Shown here: positions 1 to 9,537 of the stretch, piece after piece | How positions within the stretch are numbered: the first letter of the stretch is position 1 | Layout: each line of letters opens with the position of its first letter | Source of the DNA: Limisphaerales bacterium | GTDB lineage: Bacteria; Verrucomicrobiota; Verrucomicrobiia; Limisphaerales; AAA164-E04 | Reading direction: 5' to 3' | DNA length: 43,358 bases | Assembly: GCA_024761205.1 (NCBI GenBank) | Contig: JAMASS010000037.1 | Coordinates: 1-43,358 of the forward strand | The notes under the pieces: generated by a model | Databases searched by the model: none | What the model saw: the letters and a program-made list of their open reading frames with translations, nothing else | What the model was told of the DNA's origin: nothing | Translations under genes and position numbers: made by a program

Positions 1-1205
1 TAGGGTTGGTCGAACTTGATTTCCTTGACAAGGTATTCCTCGTTGACTTTCGCCGTGGTGTACACAGTTTTTGGCCTGGTCGGCCACAGGCCGTGATGCG
101 CAGGCGGAAGAACCATCTCGTGAACGGAAGCAGGGAATCGGACGGTCTCAGCAAACCGCCCCATCACGTCGTGAAGGAACACGCTGCGCTGGACAGCCCC
201 TTTCTGCCTTATCCAGAGGACCTCGTGATTGTCAGGCAGATCAAACTTAATGCCGTGGATGACTTCCGCACGGGACTGATTGAAGGCGCAGGTGACTTTA
301 TCATGAATACGTGCCGGCAGCCCCACGTGGTTGATGATGCCTTTGCCGCCGTATGCCACGGGGGTGTAACGTCCTGTGATGGTGACGATGTAGTCTCCCG
401 GTTCCTGCACCACCTTGGGATGCGCCCGTGGGGATTTGGTGAGGAGGGTGTTAAAGTAGTAGTTCCCCACTGACCAGGATTCATCGACGCTTGTAAGGAG
501 CTGGCCCAAGCGGAATTCACCGCCAGGATAGTTTCGGCCGGCGATCTCGGCCTGGATGCGGCTGATATCGGGCCTCCCGGTGCCATACCATCCCCGAGAG
601 GCATAAACGCTCCAATCGCTCCAATAGGGGTTGCCATCCTCATCCTGTAGCTGATGGCGATATTGAAGATAATAGCCCCGGACCCAGCCGTTGAGATTCG
701 TCCCTTCCGAATTGATCAGTGAGGAGGCCTTATAGCCCCGCAGGGTTTCATTCTTGATGACTTCATTGTTCCGGATTTCGTAGTGGTATCCGACGGCGGT
801 GCTATCGTCATACTTCGCGCCCTGGTAGCTGTAAAGAATCTTGGCGTCCCCCCACGAGTGGCTCTCGCCTAGATTGTAGGTGCCGCTGTACCAATAGGGG
901 GCGAGGGCGGTGTTGTCGGCCCAGTCATCGGCGTAGGGGTCGCTTTTCTTTGCCCAGGCATCCTTGATGGACTGCTTGACTTCATCCCAAGTCTCGTTGC
1001 CCACCTCGTCCAGGGCCTTGTCCAGCAGCCAGATGGCCGCCTCTTCGAAACCGGTGAAGGGCAGCACGTCGATCAACTTCTTGGGTTTGTCCGCCGTGGC
1101 GCCGGGAATCGCCAGCAGGAGGCCGAGACCGATGGCCGAGACTGTCCCGAAGGTTGGAAGGGGCTTGATTGAATTAGAGAGCGTTGGTGCTCCTGAGATG
1201 CGCAT
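1..1205 (-). CDS. Secreted hypothetical protein, C-terminus beyond left edge
   Basis: An uninterrupted minus-strand frame of about 401 codons runs from an ATG at 1205 off the left edge. The start begins MRISGAPTLS; an in-frame TGA lies a short way upstream, so this is the first ATG available. The first 40 residues contain a hydrophobic stretch (TVSAIGLGLLLAIPGATA) ending in an AxA-like site, so a Sec signal peptide is likely. The mature part is rich in Tyr, Trp and Asp, with segments such as YWYSGTYNLGES, GYYLQYRHQLQDEDG and GDYIVTITGRYTPVAYGG, suggesting a beta-rich extracytoplasmic protein. I recognise no family. It points the same way as the hydrolase at 1348-3723 with about 140 bases between them, so co-transcription is possible. 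Confidence 0.75.
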   Translation of the reverse strand, partial: MRISGAPTLSNSIKPLPTFGTVSAIGLGLLLAIPGATADKPKKLIDVLPFTGFEEAAIWLLDKALDEVGNETWDEVKQSIKDAWAKKSDPYADDWADNTALAPYWYSGTYNLGESHSWGDAKILYSYQGAKYDDSTAVGYHYEIRNNEVIKNETLRGYKASSLINSEGTNLNGWVRGYYLQYRHQLQDEDGNPYWSDWSVYASRGWYGTGRPDISRIQAEIAGRNYPGGEFRLGQLLTSVDESWSVGNYYFNTLLTKSPRAHPKVVQEPGDYIVTITGRYTPVAYGGKGIINHVGLPARIHDKVTCAFNQSRAEVIHGIKFDLPDNHEVLWIRQKGAVQRSVFLHDVMGRFAETVRFPASVHEMVLPPAHHGLWPTRPKTVYTTAKVNEEYLVKEIKFDQP

Positions 1206-1347
1206 CCGGTGGACGAGCGCGCCAAGTAAAGAAAGTAGGGTTTCATAAAGGTATGCTCGTTGTACTATCTAAGAGAGAGGATGAGCAAATCTTTCTTTTC
1301 AACTTTTGTTGCCGTCGATGGTTCGCTCTTTCTGCGGAGGGGATGCC

Positions 1348-3723
1348 TTATTCGGCCACGGATTCGCTGAGGATGCGGGCGTAGATGCGGCGCGCTTGGT
1401 CGTAGGCTTCGGCGGCAGCTTCCTTTTCCGCTGCTCGGATGCGGCCTTGTTTGGCGTTCCAGCAGGTATCAACGGCTTTGATACACCATTGGGCACTTCG
1501 GCGGCTGGCGCGAATGGGTTTGCCGCCAACCTCGACAAAGATGGGATTCGTGTGGACCGTCGGCAGGATGCGAACGGCCACCCAGCTTGAGTGTTCGATA
1601 TTGATGTCAAATTCCATTGGGACTGTTGTGCCGTCGGCAAGTAGTTCCCGGTGGGCGACGGGATAGCCGTTGACGATGATCTCAACGGGGACTTTGCGGG
1701 TATCGTTGATGCGGCTTCGTTCGATGTGCCAGTAGGGTTTCTGGTCGAGTCGGCGCTTGCGGATCCGTTCGGTTGTGTCTGTTGGTTCTGGTGCGAGGAG
1801 GGCGGCTGCGTCGAAGGTGACTTTGACTTTCCCGGGCTCCAAGAGGTTGAGTTGGCTGAGCTCGCCGGTCGTGCCTGGTTCGCCCAGCACGGTGTTGTTA
1901 ACTTTGAAGTCAAAGATATGGCTCATGCCGTCACCGCAGTAGCTTCGTCCATCCTTGAGCCCCTGGACCCAGGTATCGAAATTCAGTTCTTCTCCTTGGT
2001 TGAGTTTTACGTAGATGCGGCCGAGGCCAACCTTATCTCCGTAGATGCATGGGAAGTCGGTCTCTCCGCTAATTTTTGTGCGGAAACCGCAGTTCAACGT
2101 ATGGTACCAAATGTTGAGTTCCCAGATGGAGGGGGTGTCGACTGTTGAGATGAAGTCGCAGACGTCGTGGGTGACTGTGACGATGTATTCATTCGCACCG
2201 ATGCCGTCGAATGGGGGCATGGCATAGTCGGGCAGGATATCGGCGGCTCGACTGGTCCTCCAGTCCAGTGGAGCAGCGCTACGACGGTTGTTCCGCCAAA
2301 CTCGTTCACCATTGGGCGTGTAGTCAGGGAGGGCCAACCCCCAACCGCTATGGCTGTACCCTACAACGCCACCTTGGCTCTTGCCCCATGCCAAGACCGG
2401 AAGCGTCCAGCTGGGCCATTCGTTGATCAGGGTGGTTCCGGGATAATCGTCCTCCGTCAGTCGGAGTAGGCAGAGGTGACCGGCGTGGGATGAAGGGAAT
2501 CCACTGACCTCGACGTCGTACCGCATGAGGTAATTGGGAATCGAGAGGGCGGAGGTTTTGCCTTCGAAAAAGTTCTTCTGTGAATACCAGCAGGGTCCCC
2601 AGGTGAGTACACATCCCACGTTGAGGTCTTCACCGAGGATGTGGCGCATCATGTCGGCTGGGGTGACGCCTTCGGTGGGATTTTCGTAGTGGGCACAGCC
2701 GGCGGCGTGAATGTGATGGTCACCGGAAATCCATTGCCTTTCTTTGGGGTGAATCCACCGTTCGAGTTTGTATGACGCAGTTTGGCTGACGACGCCTTTG
2801 TTTACGTGCAGCTTATGGTGCTGGATGTGATATTCGGGACCGCGAGAGATCTCGACTGTGAAATCGCCGGGCGGTAGATGAATCGATTCGCCATCGGCGC
2901 GGTAGATTTGGTTATGGAAAAAGAAATCTGGAGCTAGGCGTCGGGCGGGGTTGGGATAGACTCGGCCAAACTTGTCTCGAACGACGAATGCTGCCGAGGT
3001 TGGGGCGCCATCGTAGTCGATCACGCGAAGGACGACTTCGACAGCGGGCAAGCAAGTGAAAAGGATGGGCACGGCGTTGCGAAAGCCGATGTCTTGGGTG
3101 CCTTGGCCGACATTGAACGCGAGATTGGCCTCGCGTTTGCCGATGTCGCGACTGAAGAGTTGGATGATGCGATATTCCAATTCTAGGCCGGAGAGGTTGG
3201 GTTTCAGCGGCGGGTTATTGACCATCTCGATGTCCAAGAAACGTTGGGCAACGTCCGTTTGAGAAATTACGGACTTGGGCTCGGGGGAACCGCTGCTGCG
3301 TTGGTGCTGAGGGCCGGCGTTGGGGCTTTCAGCTGCGAGCTTGGGGGTAATGCCGGCTTCGTTGCGCACCTTGACGAGAAAGGTGCGCCAGCCCTGCTGG
3401 ACCAGGTTTTTGACGGCGGCGCCTTCGGAGACTTTGACGCGGCTCTCCGGGCTGATGTTGACGTTTGCGATGGTGTAACGATCAAGGATGGACTGGATTT
3501 GGCGAATGGCTTCTTGTGGGTCATGGTTTCGGGTGGCGGATCGGACCTGACGCTCGTCTGCCTCGGAGAGCGGAGCGCCGGCGAATACCAGGGCTTCCAG
3601 GAGGCGCTCAGTGGCGGCGATGAAGGGTTGGTATTCGACTTCGGTGACCGTGGGCGGTTGTGTTTGGGCGGTGACGTGAAGGTGAAACACGCCCGCAAGA
3701 AAGGGTGCGAGAAAGGTTTTCAT
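1348..3723 (-). CDS. Secreted CehA/McbA-family metallohydrolase
   Basis: The protein is about 791 residues. I chose the ATG at 3723 because it gives a clean signal peptide (MKTFLAPFLAGVFHLHVTAQ); the frame also opens 12 codons further upstream at 3759. The N-terminal third (VNISPESRVKVSEG...GWRTFLVKVRNEAG) resembles the beta-sandwich region of large PVC secreted hydrolases. A PHP-like metal site follows in SGDHHIHAAG (DHHIH at about residues 335-339 from the chosen start), with further conserved His and Asp in YSHSGWG and VTHDVCDF. This order matches CehA/McbA family metallohydrolases, which have a PHP-type fold and are common in Verrucomicrobiota and Planctomycetota. The substrate cannot be read from sequence. 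The frame is intact. Confidence 0.85.
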   Translation of the reverse strand: MKTFLAPFLAGVFHLHVTAQTQPPTVTEVEYQPFIAATERLLEALVFAGAPLSEADERQVRSATRNHDPQEAIRQIQSILDRYTIANVNISPESRVKVSEGAAVKNLVQQGWRTFLVKVRNEAGITPKLAAESPNAGPQHQRSSGSPEPKSVISQTDVAQRFLDIEMVNNPPLKPNLSGLELEYRIIQLFSRDIGKREANLAFNVGQGTQDIGFRNAVPILFTCLPAVEVVLRVIDYDGAPTSAAFVVRDKFGRVYPNPARRLAPDFFFHNQIYRADGESIHLPPGDFTVEISRGPEYHIQHHKLHVNKGVVSQTASYKLERWIHPKERQWISGDHHIHAAGCAHYENPTEGVTPADMMRHILGEDLNVGCVLTWGPCWYSQKNFFEGKTSALSIPNYLMRYDVEVSGFPSSHAGHLCLLRLTEDDYPGTTLINEWPSWTLPVLAWGKSQGGVVGYSHSGWGLALPDYTPNGERVWRNNRRSAAPLDWRTSRAADILPDYAMPPFDGIGANEYIVTVTHDVCDFISTVDTPSIWELNIWYHTLNCGFRTKISGETDFPCIYGDKVGLGRIYVKLNQGEELNFDTWVQGLKDGRSYCGDGMSHIFDFKVNNTVLGEPGTTGELSQLNLLEPGKVKVTFDAAALLAPEPTDTTERIRKRRLDQKPYWHIERSRINDTRKVPVEIIVNGYPVAHRELLADGTTVPMEFDINIEHSSWVAVRILPTVHTNPIFVEVGGKPIRASRRSAQWCIKAVDTCWNAKQGRIRAAEKEAAAEAYDQARRIYARILSESVAE

Positions 3724-4359
3724 GATGATCAAGCTTAGGGGAGTTGTTGGGGGTTGCACAATCCTTGATTCGTGGATTGGGTCTGGGGATTTTGGCGTAA
3801 TGGCGCCGGGATGAGGTTGTTGAGACTGCTCAGGGGGCTATGGGCTATCTTTGATGCGCGGTTTGGAATTGCTGAGTGAGTTTCAGCTTTCCCATCTAAG
3901 ATATCTCTGCGATGTCCCAAGGCGAGGAGGTGGATGGTCCGTTCGTTTAGGTCAAAGAGTTAGGATGGTCCTGTTCGGACCTGTTCTGAGGCGAAGACGG
4001 GGGCTAGCCCGGATTTCTCGCCTATAGAGATGGCCGCCGTGAGGAGGCTGGGATTTTGAGGACTTTTCGAGGATGGGGCGGAGGGCGGCTTGCCAGCGGA
4101 AGGCACGGTGGCGGAGGGGTTGGGGCGGCCATGAGGGTGATCTCCATGATTCGCTGATCTTCTTGCCGCTGGATGGCCTTTATCGGCGAGAAATACGGGC
4201 TAGCGGTTCTTGACGGGGTGTTTGTGTGGCGGTGCGTTATGAAAGGGAAGTGACGGATGGCGAATTGTGTGCCTATGGGTGAATGGGCGCCCTCGGTGAC
4301 GAGCCTTCCGTCAAATAGTCTTGCGTCGGCTCTTAGGTAAAGCACAAATCTATGGCGAT
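3724..4359. other. Intergenic region, about 630 bp, holding an inverted-repeat element
   Basis: No convincing gene was seen on either strand. The region separates divergently transcribed genes (hydrolase on minus, pgm on plus), so promoters for both must lie here, but I could not place boxes with confidence. It is dominated by the inverted repeat described separately at 4003-4204. Confidence 0.5.
4003..4204. repeat. Imperfect inverted-repeat element of about 200 bp
   Basis: The left arm at 4003-4035 begins GCTAGCCCGGATTTCTCGCC. The right arm at 4175-4204 contains GGCGAGAAATACGGGCTAGC. The reverse complement of the right arm matches the left over its first 20 bases with one mismatch, and both arms then share a GGCC-ending tail after a small indel. 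The interior (4036-4174) is G-rich and apparently non-coding. The structure suggests a small non-autonomous mobile element (MITE-like) or a large structured RNA hairpin upstream of pgm. Confidence 0.6.
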
Positions 4360-5994
4360 ATGAGTGGCAATCCCGGAGAACGTGTACCGCCTGATCAATT
4401 GGTGAATGTCCCACGGTTGTTGGCGGACTACTACACGCTAGAGCCTGATCTGACCATCCCGGAACAGGCGGTCACGTTCGGGACTTCCGGACACCGGGGC
4501 ACGTCGGCCGATGCTACGTTTACGGAGCGGCATATTCTTGCCATTTCCCAGGCCATTGCCGAATACCGTGTCGTCCAGGGATGCACGGGGCCGCTGATGT
4601 TGGGTATGGATACGCATGCATTGTCCGAAGCGGCACAAAGAAGCGCGATCGAGGTTTTTGCAGCGAATGACGTAACGGTCTGGGTGCAGGCTGGAGGCGG
4701 GTTCACGCCCACGCCAGTGGTTTCCCATGCGATCCTGCAGTACAACGGAAAGCGAGCGGATGGGTTCGCTGATGGGGTGGTGATTACCCCCTCGCACAAT
4801 CCGCCGCAAGACGGCGGTTTCAAATATAATCCTCCGTCCGGCGGCCCTGCGGATTCCGAGGCGACATCGCATATCCAAGATCGAGCGAACGAGATTTTGC
4901 GCGACGATCTCAAGGCGGTGAAGCGACTTCCTTATCGCCAGGCCAAGGCGACGAGATTGACGATGGAGAAGGATTTTGTGCCGTCTTATGTGGACGAACT
5001 TGAAAACGTGGTGGATATGGCGGAGATCAAATCCGCTGGCTTAAAGATCGGAGTCGATCCCATGGGGGGTGCCGGGGTGGCCTATTGGGAACCGATCATC
5101 GAGCGCTATGGGCTGGACATTGAGGTGGTTAATCCTCGGGTTGATCCGACGTTTTCGTTCATGACGTTGGACAGGGATGGAAAGGTTCGGATGGACTGTT
5201 CGTCGCGGTTTGCGATGGCAGGTTTGATCAAGCTGAAGGATCGGTTCGATGTCGCCTTTGGCAATGATCCAGACTACGACCGTCATGGGATCGTGACGAA
5301 AACCGGTGGTCTAATGAATCCGAATCACTATCTTGCAGTGGCCATTCAATACCTCTTTCAGCATCGCCCTGATTGGCGTAAAGACGCGGCGGCGGGCAAG
5401 ACTCTGGTTTCGAGTTCGATGATTGACCGAGTGGCGAAGTCGATAGGTCGGCAACTTGTTGAAGTGCCTGTTGGGTTTAAGTGGTTTGTTCCCGGGCTGA
5501 GTGATGGGAGCTATGGGTTCGGTGGTGAGGAGAGTGCGGGAGCGTCTTTTCTGCGACGGAATGGCAGGACGTGGACGACTGATAAGGATGGCTTTATTAT
5601 GGACTTGTTGGCGGCGGAAATCATGGCGGTGACTGGTAAGGCTCCCTCGGAACACTATCAAGCGTTGGAGGCACAGTTTGGTCGTTCTTACTATGAGCGC
5701 ATCGATGCATCCGCGAGTCTGGACCAGAGGAATCGTTTGAAAAAGTTGTCAGCGGATCAGGTAACGGCAGAGACTCTGGCTGGGGAGCCGATTCTTGAAA
5801 AGTTGACTCATGCCTTGGGCAATGGTGCGGCCATTGGCGGACTGAAAGTGGTGACTGAGAATAGTTGGTTTGCTGCCCGGCCTTCGGGAACGGAAAACAT
5901 TTACAAGATCTATGCGGAGAGTTTTAAGAGTGCAGACCACTTGAAGCAGGTGCAGCAGGAAGCACAGGGGATTGTGGACGGGGTTTTGGGGTAG
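4360..5994 (+). CDS. pgm: Phosphoglucomutase (alpha-D-glucose phosphate-specific)
   Basis: This enzyme interconverts glucose 1-phosphate and glucose 6-phosphate, linking glycolysis to glycogen and nucleotide-sugar synthesis. It is collinear with E. coli Pgm over its whole length (544 residues from ATG 4360; the E. coli protein is about 546). Landmarks from that start: N-terminal [10 protein letters not shown], catalytic phosphoserine in ITPSHNPP (Ser145), the metal-binding loop NDPDYDRHG (Asp303, 305, 307), the sugar-recognition loop [11 protein letters not shown], and the C-terminal phosphate site ARPSGTEN. The frame also opens at a TTG at 4321, but ATG 4360 aligns better with the family N-terminus ([13 protein letters not shown]). 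All key residues are present and the frame is intact. It ends in TAG, showing that TAG is a normal stop here. Confidence 0.96.
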   Translation: MSGNPGERVPPDQLVNVPRLLADYYTLEPDLTIPEQAVTFGTSGHRGTSADATFTERHILAISQAIAEYRVVQGCTGPLMLGMDTHALSEAAQRSAIEVFAANDVTVWVQAGGGFTPTPVVSHAILQYNGKRADGFADGVVITPSHNPPQDGGFKYNPPSGGPADSEATSHIQDRANEILRDDLKAVKRLPYRQAKATRLTMEKDFVPSYVDELENVVDMAEIKSAGLKIGVDPMGGAGVAYWEPIIERYGLDIEVVNPRVDPTFSFMTLDRDGKVRMDCSSRFAMAGLIKLKDRFDVAFGNDPDYDRHGIVTKTGGLMNPNHYLAVAIQYLFQHRPDWRKDAAAGKTLVSSSMIDRVAKSIGRQLVEVPVGFKWFVPGLSDGSYGFGGEESAGASFLRRNGRTWTTDKDGFIMDLLAAEIMAVTGKAPSEHYQALEAQFGRSYYERIDASASLDQRNRLKKLSADQVTAETLAGEPILEKLTHALGNGAAIGGLKVVTENSWFAARPSGTENIYKIYAESFKSADHLKQVQQEAQGIVDGVLG

Positions 5995-6065
5995 AGGGAG
6001 TGATCTGATTGGCATTGGAGGCGATATTAGTATTTGTCTGTTTGATTACGCTCCCGTGGGTAGAT

Positions 6066-6308
6066 ATGAAATGGTTGCAGTCTAAGATAAAGGCCGTTAT
6101 TTGGCATGGTGAGCAATCAGGATATGTGGCGGAGTGTTTAGAAATTCCGGTTGTCACCTAGGGAAAATCCCTTGATGACGTCACGCGGAATCTACAGACG
6201 ACGCTGTCGGACTTCACTTCAAGATGGGAAGATGCGTTGGCTGTCCCGGCTGAAAACGAGGTCCTGTTGGATGAAGTCGGCACCTTGGACGTGAGCGAGT
6301 GTGTATAA
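6066..6308 (+). pseudogene. HicB-family antitoxin remnant with in-frame TAG
   Basis: Reading from ATG 6066 gives a typical HicB-fold start: KIKAVIWHGEQSGYVAECLE, then IPVVT, then TAG at 6159-6161, then GKSLDDVTRNLQ. In HicB antitoxins the motif VVTQGKTLDEA is common, so the TAG sits where Gln (CAG) is expected and a single C-to-T change explains it. After about 6220 the frame no longer resembles HicB and runs antisense to a GDPD fragment, so the C-terminus seems lost as well. No HicA toxin gene was seen next to it. Functional HicB neutralises the HicA mRNA interferase. Identification rests on motif recognition only. Confidence 0.65.
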
Positions 6309-6457
6309 GCAGAGCGGGTGTTTTCCGGGAGATAGCCGCTTGCGTCGCGATGCGCAATGACGATAGGTCGTGATTCCACGGGTCAGCCTGATCTCGAGTT
6401 TAGGAGATGGTGAGCATTGTGTGGTATTAGTGCGGCGGCCAACACAAGTGCGACCAT
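6235..6457 (-). pseudogene. Glycerophosphodiester phosphodiesterase (GDPD/GlpQ-like) N-terminal fragment
   Basis: From ATG 6457 the minus strand reads a signal-peptide-like MVALVLAAALIPHNA, then an in-frame TGA, then IVIAHRDASGYLPENTRSAY. This is the start of the GDPD catalytic barrel (usually AHRGASGYxPENT). A frameshift follows and the homology continues as VQGADFIQQDLVFSRDSQ before ending. Only about 60 of some 350 residues remain, with at least one nonsense codon and one frameshift. It is a relic abutting the decayed hicB. Intact enzymes of this family hydrolyse glycerophosphodiesters in the periplasm. Confidence 0.65.
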
Positions 6458-6589
6458 CCGCGAGTTGCCGAAATTCAGGGGTGTTAGGTGTATTTTTGAG
6501 GAATCCATGGTGAGTAAGATTCGTTAAGTCACGTCAAAGTCAGTGGGATGTTAACGGTGGCTGTTCCAAAATTCTTGAGGCCAAAGATT

Positions 6590-8570
6590 CGCTGGGTCGG
6601 AGCCGGTCTAGCTGGGTTAGCAACCGTTTGGCACTGCCGGGATTGATAGCTGGACTTGGACTCGTGGCTGGCCGAAACACTCTGCCGGAATTTCTCGACG
6701 GCAGAGTGCAGCTTACCTTCGGATTCGTCGATGCGGCCCCGAGTAGGTAGAGATCATGGGCGTGGAAATAGGCGCTCGTTTTTCCTGAAGAGCAGTGGAC
6801 TCAAGAACCGCTGTGAGCGGTTGAGTCGCTTTGGATTGGGTCTGAATGATTGATGTCAGGAGATGTCTGGGGCGGTGCGATGAGTGACGAGCTGCCGATC
6901 ACCCGTGTTTCGCGGGTCGTCGCCACTGTAGATATTAAGGGCGTCATGGCCGGCAACGCAGCTTTCGAGGATGTGTTCGATGGTGTCGAGGCGACCGACA
7001 TTTGGTAAGGACCGATAATTTTGAGCGCCACCCAGAGTGCTACTGGTGCCAATTTCGAGACCGAGGGCTTTTTAGGGTTATGATGAAGGAAGAGGGGGAG
7101 GAGTGTTTGGCGTCGTTCGGCAACGATTGCTCGCGTGCTGCTCATTTGGAAACGGTGGTTGGCTTGGAGCGTTCTGTGCTCGTCAGAATCCGCAGCGACG
7201 GAGACGGTGGTTGACGGGTTCTTAACGATCAAAGGCTTCTTCTTTCCGATCAGGCCGAGAGCCTGTGTTGATCTCGGAGAAGCTATTAGAAGAAGGATGA
7301 TGGCCGAGGCACCTAACCAGTGAGCCTTGAGCCTGGCTAGGGGGATCAAGGCGAGATAGCCGAGCGACGTCAGCATCAGAAATCGTTGAATGCCAAGGTG
7401 TGGCAGAACTCCGACGAACAGGATGGGGTAAGAGACGCGCCGAGGAGATTCCAGCTAAGCGGGATCGCGATACTGGTTCGCAGAGCTGCCCATGATTGGA
7501 GGACTTTGGACAGTAGATATCCCATTGCCATCGTCGATGGAAACAAGAAGGGCGCTGGAAACTAGTAGCTCTACTATCAAGAATCCTGTCCGACTCTGGT
7601 TCATGCCGTTCCACAACACTTGATGCCTGTTCGGAACCTGAGCCATGGCATGGAGGATTACGCGGGTCAGGATCGTGGTGATGATTGTCTCATTCCAAAG
7701 AAGATCGTTTTGCTTATCCGCCGACGCCATGCGCAGGTAACGCACCCGAAAGCGTGCCGATAAGATAGATCGTCAGGATGGATGCGTAGGTGTAGGCTGT
7801 ATTCTCCAGTGTCTGGGAGAGGCCCCGGATGCCGAGGACTTGGATATAGGTCATCCCAAGAAATCCCAGTCCGAATGCAGTGGCGAAGATGTGAGCCGAT
7901 TTTCCCTTCCCAGCAGCCGCGTTTGATCGGATATACGAGGCTTGAGAAAGGAAGCGGCCACCTCAGACTGAAGATTGCCAAGGAAATCAGAAGACTTGGC
8001 GAGCACAGGCATCCGAGCGTGGTCTGGGCCTGAGTCCGGGAATCAAGAAAAAGGTCGTGAGGAGAACGCCGATAGTGGCGCCAGCTGTGTTCAATCCGTA
8101 GATCCAGTCAGCACAACGTGTCTCGACCTGGTTTTCTCGCCAAGCCCGTGCAAGGATGGGAAACGTGGTTCCCATCGGAACGGCGGAGGGAAGGCGGCCA
8201 GAACTAGGAGGAGGCCGAGAGTTGACGTTAGCCCTCCGTTGGCGCCGCTGGCTCTGAGGGCAACGATGTCCCTGAGAAAGGGGAGGCCGGAAGAAGGAAA
8301 CCAATCCACAGCAGGCAATGAGTAGTTCGAGGGATGCGAACCAACGAAATGGGATTGAGAAGCCAAGGCATCGCGCGTATTCGATGGCGAGCACTTTGAA
8401 GGTGAGGTCCGTCCAGGTAAGCGATCAGGATCGTTAGAATTGTCGGTGTTTCAAGACCGAACAAGGCGCCTATCTGGCTTTGTCCAAACAATTTGGCAAC
8501 CCAGACTCGCGAAGCCGGAGCCGAAAATTCCGAGCCCTAGCAAAGGTTTGTTAATGTGACCTAGAGCCAT
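6590..8570 (-). pseudogene. Fused MFS / spermidine synthase (aminopropyltransferase-like) pseudogene
   Basis: No single frame is open, but family landmarks appear in order when frames are switched. From ATG 8570: GHINKPLLGLGIFGSGFASL, then IGALFGLETPTILTILIAYL, then LLIACCGLVSFF. Next come PMGTTFPILARAW and IYGLNTAGATIGVLLTTFFL near 8190-8000, and TYIQVLGIRGLSQTLENTAY plus ILTIYLIGTLSGALPA near 7850-7735. The synthase half follows as AIVAERRQTLLPLFLHHNPK near 7110, and a TPR-like tail (LLGRIDESEGKLHSAVEKF) near 6710. This matches the polytopic MFS-like plus spermidine-synthase fusions common in PVC bacteria. At least six frameshifts or stops are needed, so it is clearly dead. Boundaries are approximate. 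Confidence 0.75.
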
Positions 8571-8873
8571 CTTGAAGACGCAAGCGCTAGTGTGGCAAGA
8601 CGGGTGCAGTGCGGAAAGGACAAACGGGTAATCGGTCGGATGAGTGTGAATAAGAAGGATGAGGCGACTTCCAAAAAGGCGGTTCGAGGGGGCCCTCGCT
8701 TCACCTTTTTTACCGATGTTTTCTTGGGATTGTGTATTGTCACTTACAACCTAATCCCTCAGGCTGCGGGCTTTGCTCGGTTTTGGGATTCATGCTTGTT
8801 GCCGCAATTGCCTTCGTCGCAACCGGATGTGAAATTGGCAATGGGACTGATGCAACGGGGAGGTTAAGCACTT
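8571..8873. other. Spacer between MFS/spermidine synthase relic and rhomboid gene
   Basis: About 300 bases with no gene I can support. Short open frames exist on both strands but show no recognisable motif. The divergent arrangement of the relic and the rhomboid gene suggests promoters were once here. A purine-rich GGGGAGG at about 8856-8862 lies upstream of the rhomboid ATG and may be its ribosome binding site. Confidence 0.35.
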
Positions 8874-9434
8874 ATGGGACGCAATGCTAACTATGGATTC
8901 TTGGACGCTGTGGGACGCAGTGGCGGGATCGTTTTATTGCTGCTATTGATCGAGTTTGCGGATCAGCTACTGGGTCTGGAGCTTGAGCGTTTTGGAATTC
9001 TTCCGCGAAGGGCTATCGGGCTTGCCGGCGTGGCGTTTAGTCCGTTGCTACATGGAGGCTTTGCCCATCTAACGGCCAATGTCGGGCCCCTCTTTGTTTT
9101 GTTGATCATTCTCTTCTGGAACCACCGATATTATCCAGAGCGCAGTCTGTTCTTGATTTGGCTGTTAAGTGGGATTGGCACCTGGTTGATTGGGCGTGGT
9201 TTCACGATTCACATTGGCGCGAGTTCCATTGTATTTGGTTTGGTGTCCTATCTAATCATTGCGGCATTCTGGATGCAGTGCTGGCGGGCGTTGTTTTTTT
9301 CGGTTCTTGTCTTTTTGTTCTTTGGGGGAATCTTCTATGGCCTGTTTCAAATTGAGCGGGGTGTGTCGTGGGAAGGCCATCTGAGTGGGGCGATTGCTGG
9401 TTTCTGGGCGGCTTGGATCAACCACAGGCGGTGA
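8874..9434 (+). CDS. Rhomboid-family intramembrane serine protease
   Basis: The 186-residue protein has about six hydrophobic segments, matching the minimal six-TM rhomboid core. Landmarks in order: LLHGGFAHLTANV (His65 and Asn69, the TM2 HxxxN element that helps form the oxyanion hole), HIGASSIVFGLV (nucleophile Ser117 within a GxS motif) and WEGHLSGAIAGF (catalytic His169 in the last TM segment). The residue after the nucleophile is Ser where GxSG is usual, a mild deviation. Rhomboids cleave TM segments of client proteins in the inner membrane; the client here is unknown. The gene is intact while the gene behind it is decayed. Confidence 0.85.
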   Translation: MGRNANYGFLDAVGRSGGIVLLLLLIEFADQLLGLELERFGILPRRAIGLAGVAFSPLLHGGFAHLTANVGPLFVLLIILFWNHRYYPERSLFLIWLLSGIGTWLIGRGFTIHIGASSIVFGLVSYLIIAAFWMQCWRALFFSVLVFLFFGGIFYGLFQIERGVSWEGHLSGAIAGFWAAWINHRR

Positions 9435-9537
9435 GACTTTAAGGACCGCGAAGGGCCGGATCGAAAGGCTTAGGGGCCAAGTTCAAAACTTCGTATCCTT
9501 CATCGTCAAATCATTCCCGCGTTGTTGCGGACGCGTA

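Noticed and set aside
1299-3738. Several long open frames antisense or out of phase to the CehA/McbA hydrolase
   Set aside because: They have no family features and follow from codon bias of the real gene.
8792-8896. Tiny lipoprotein-like frame MLVAAIAFVATGC before the rhomboid gene
   Set aside because: Only about 34 codons, overlaps the rhomboid start, no ribosome binding site and no continuation.
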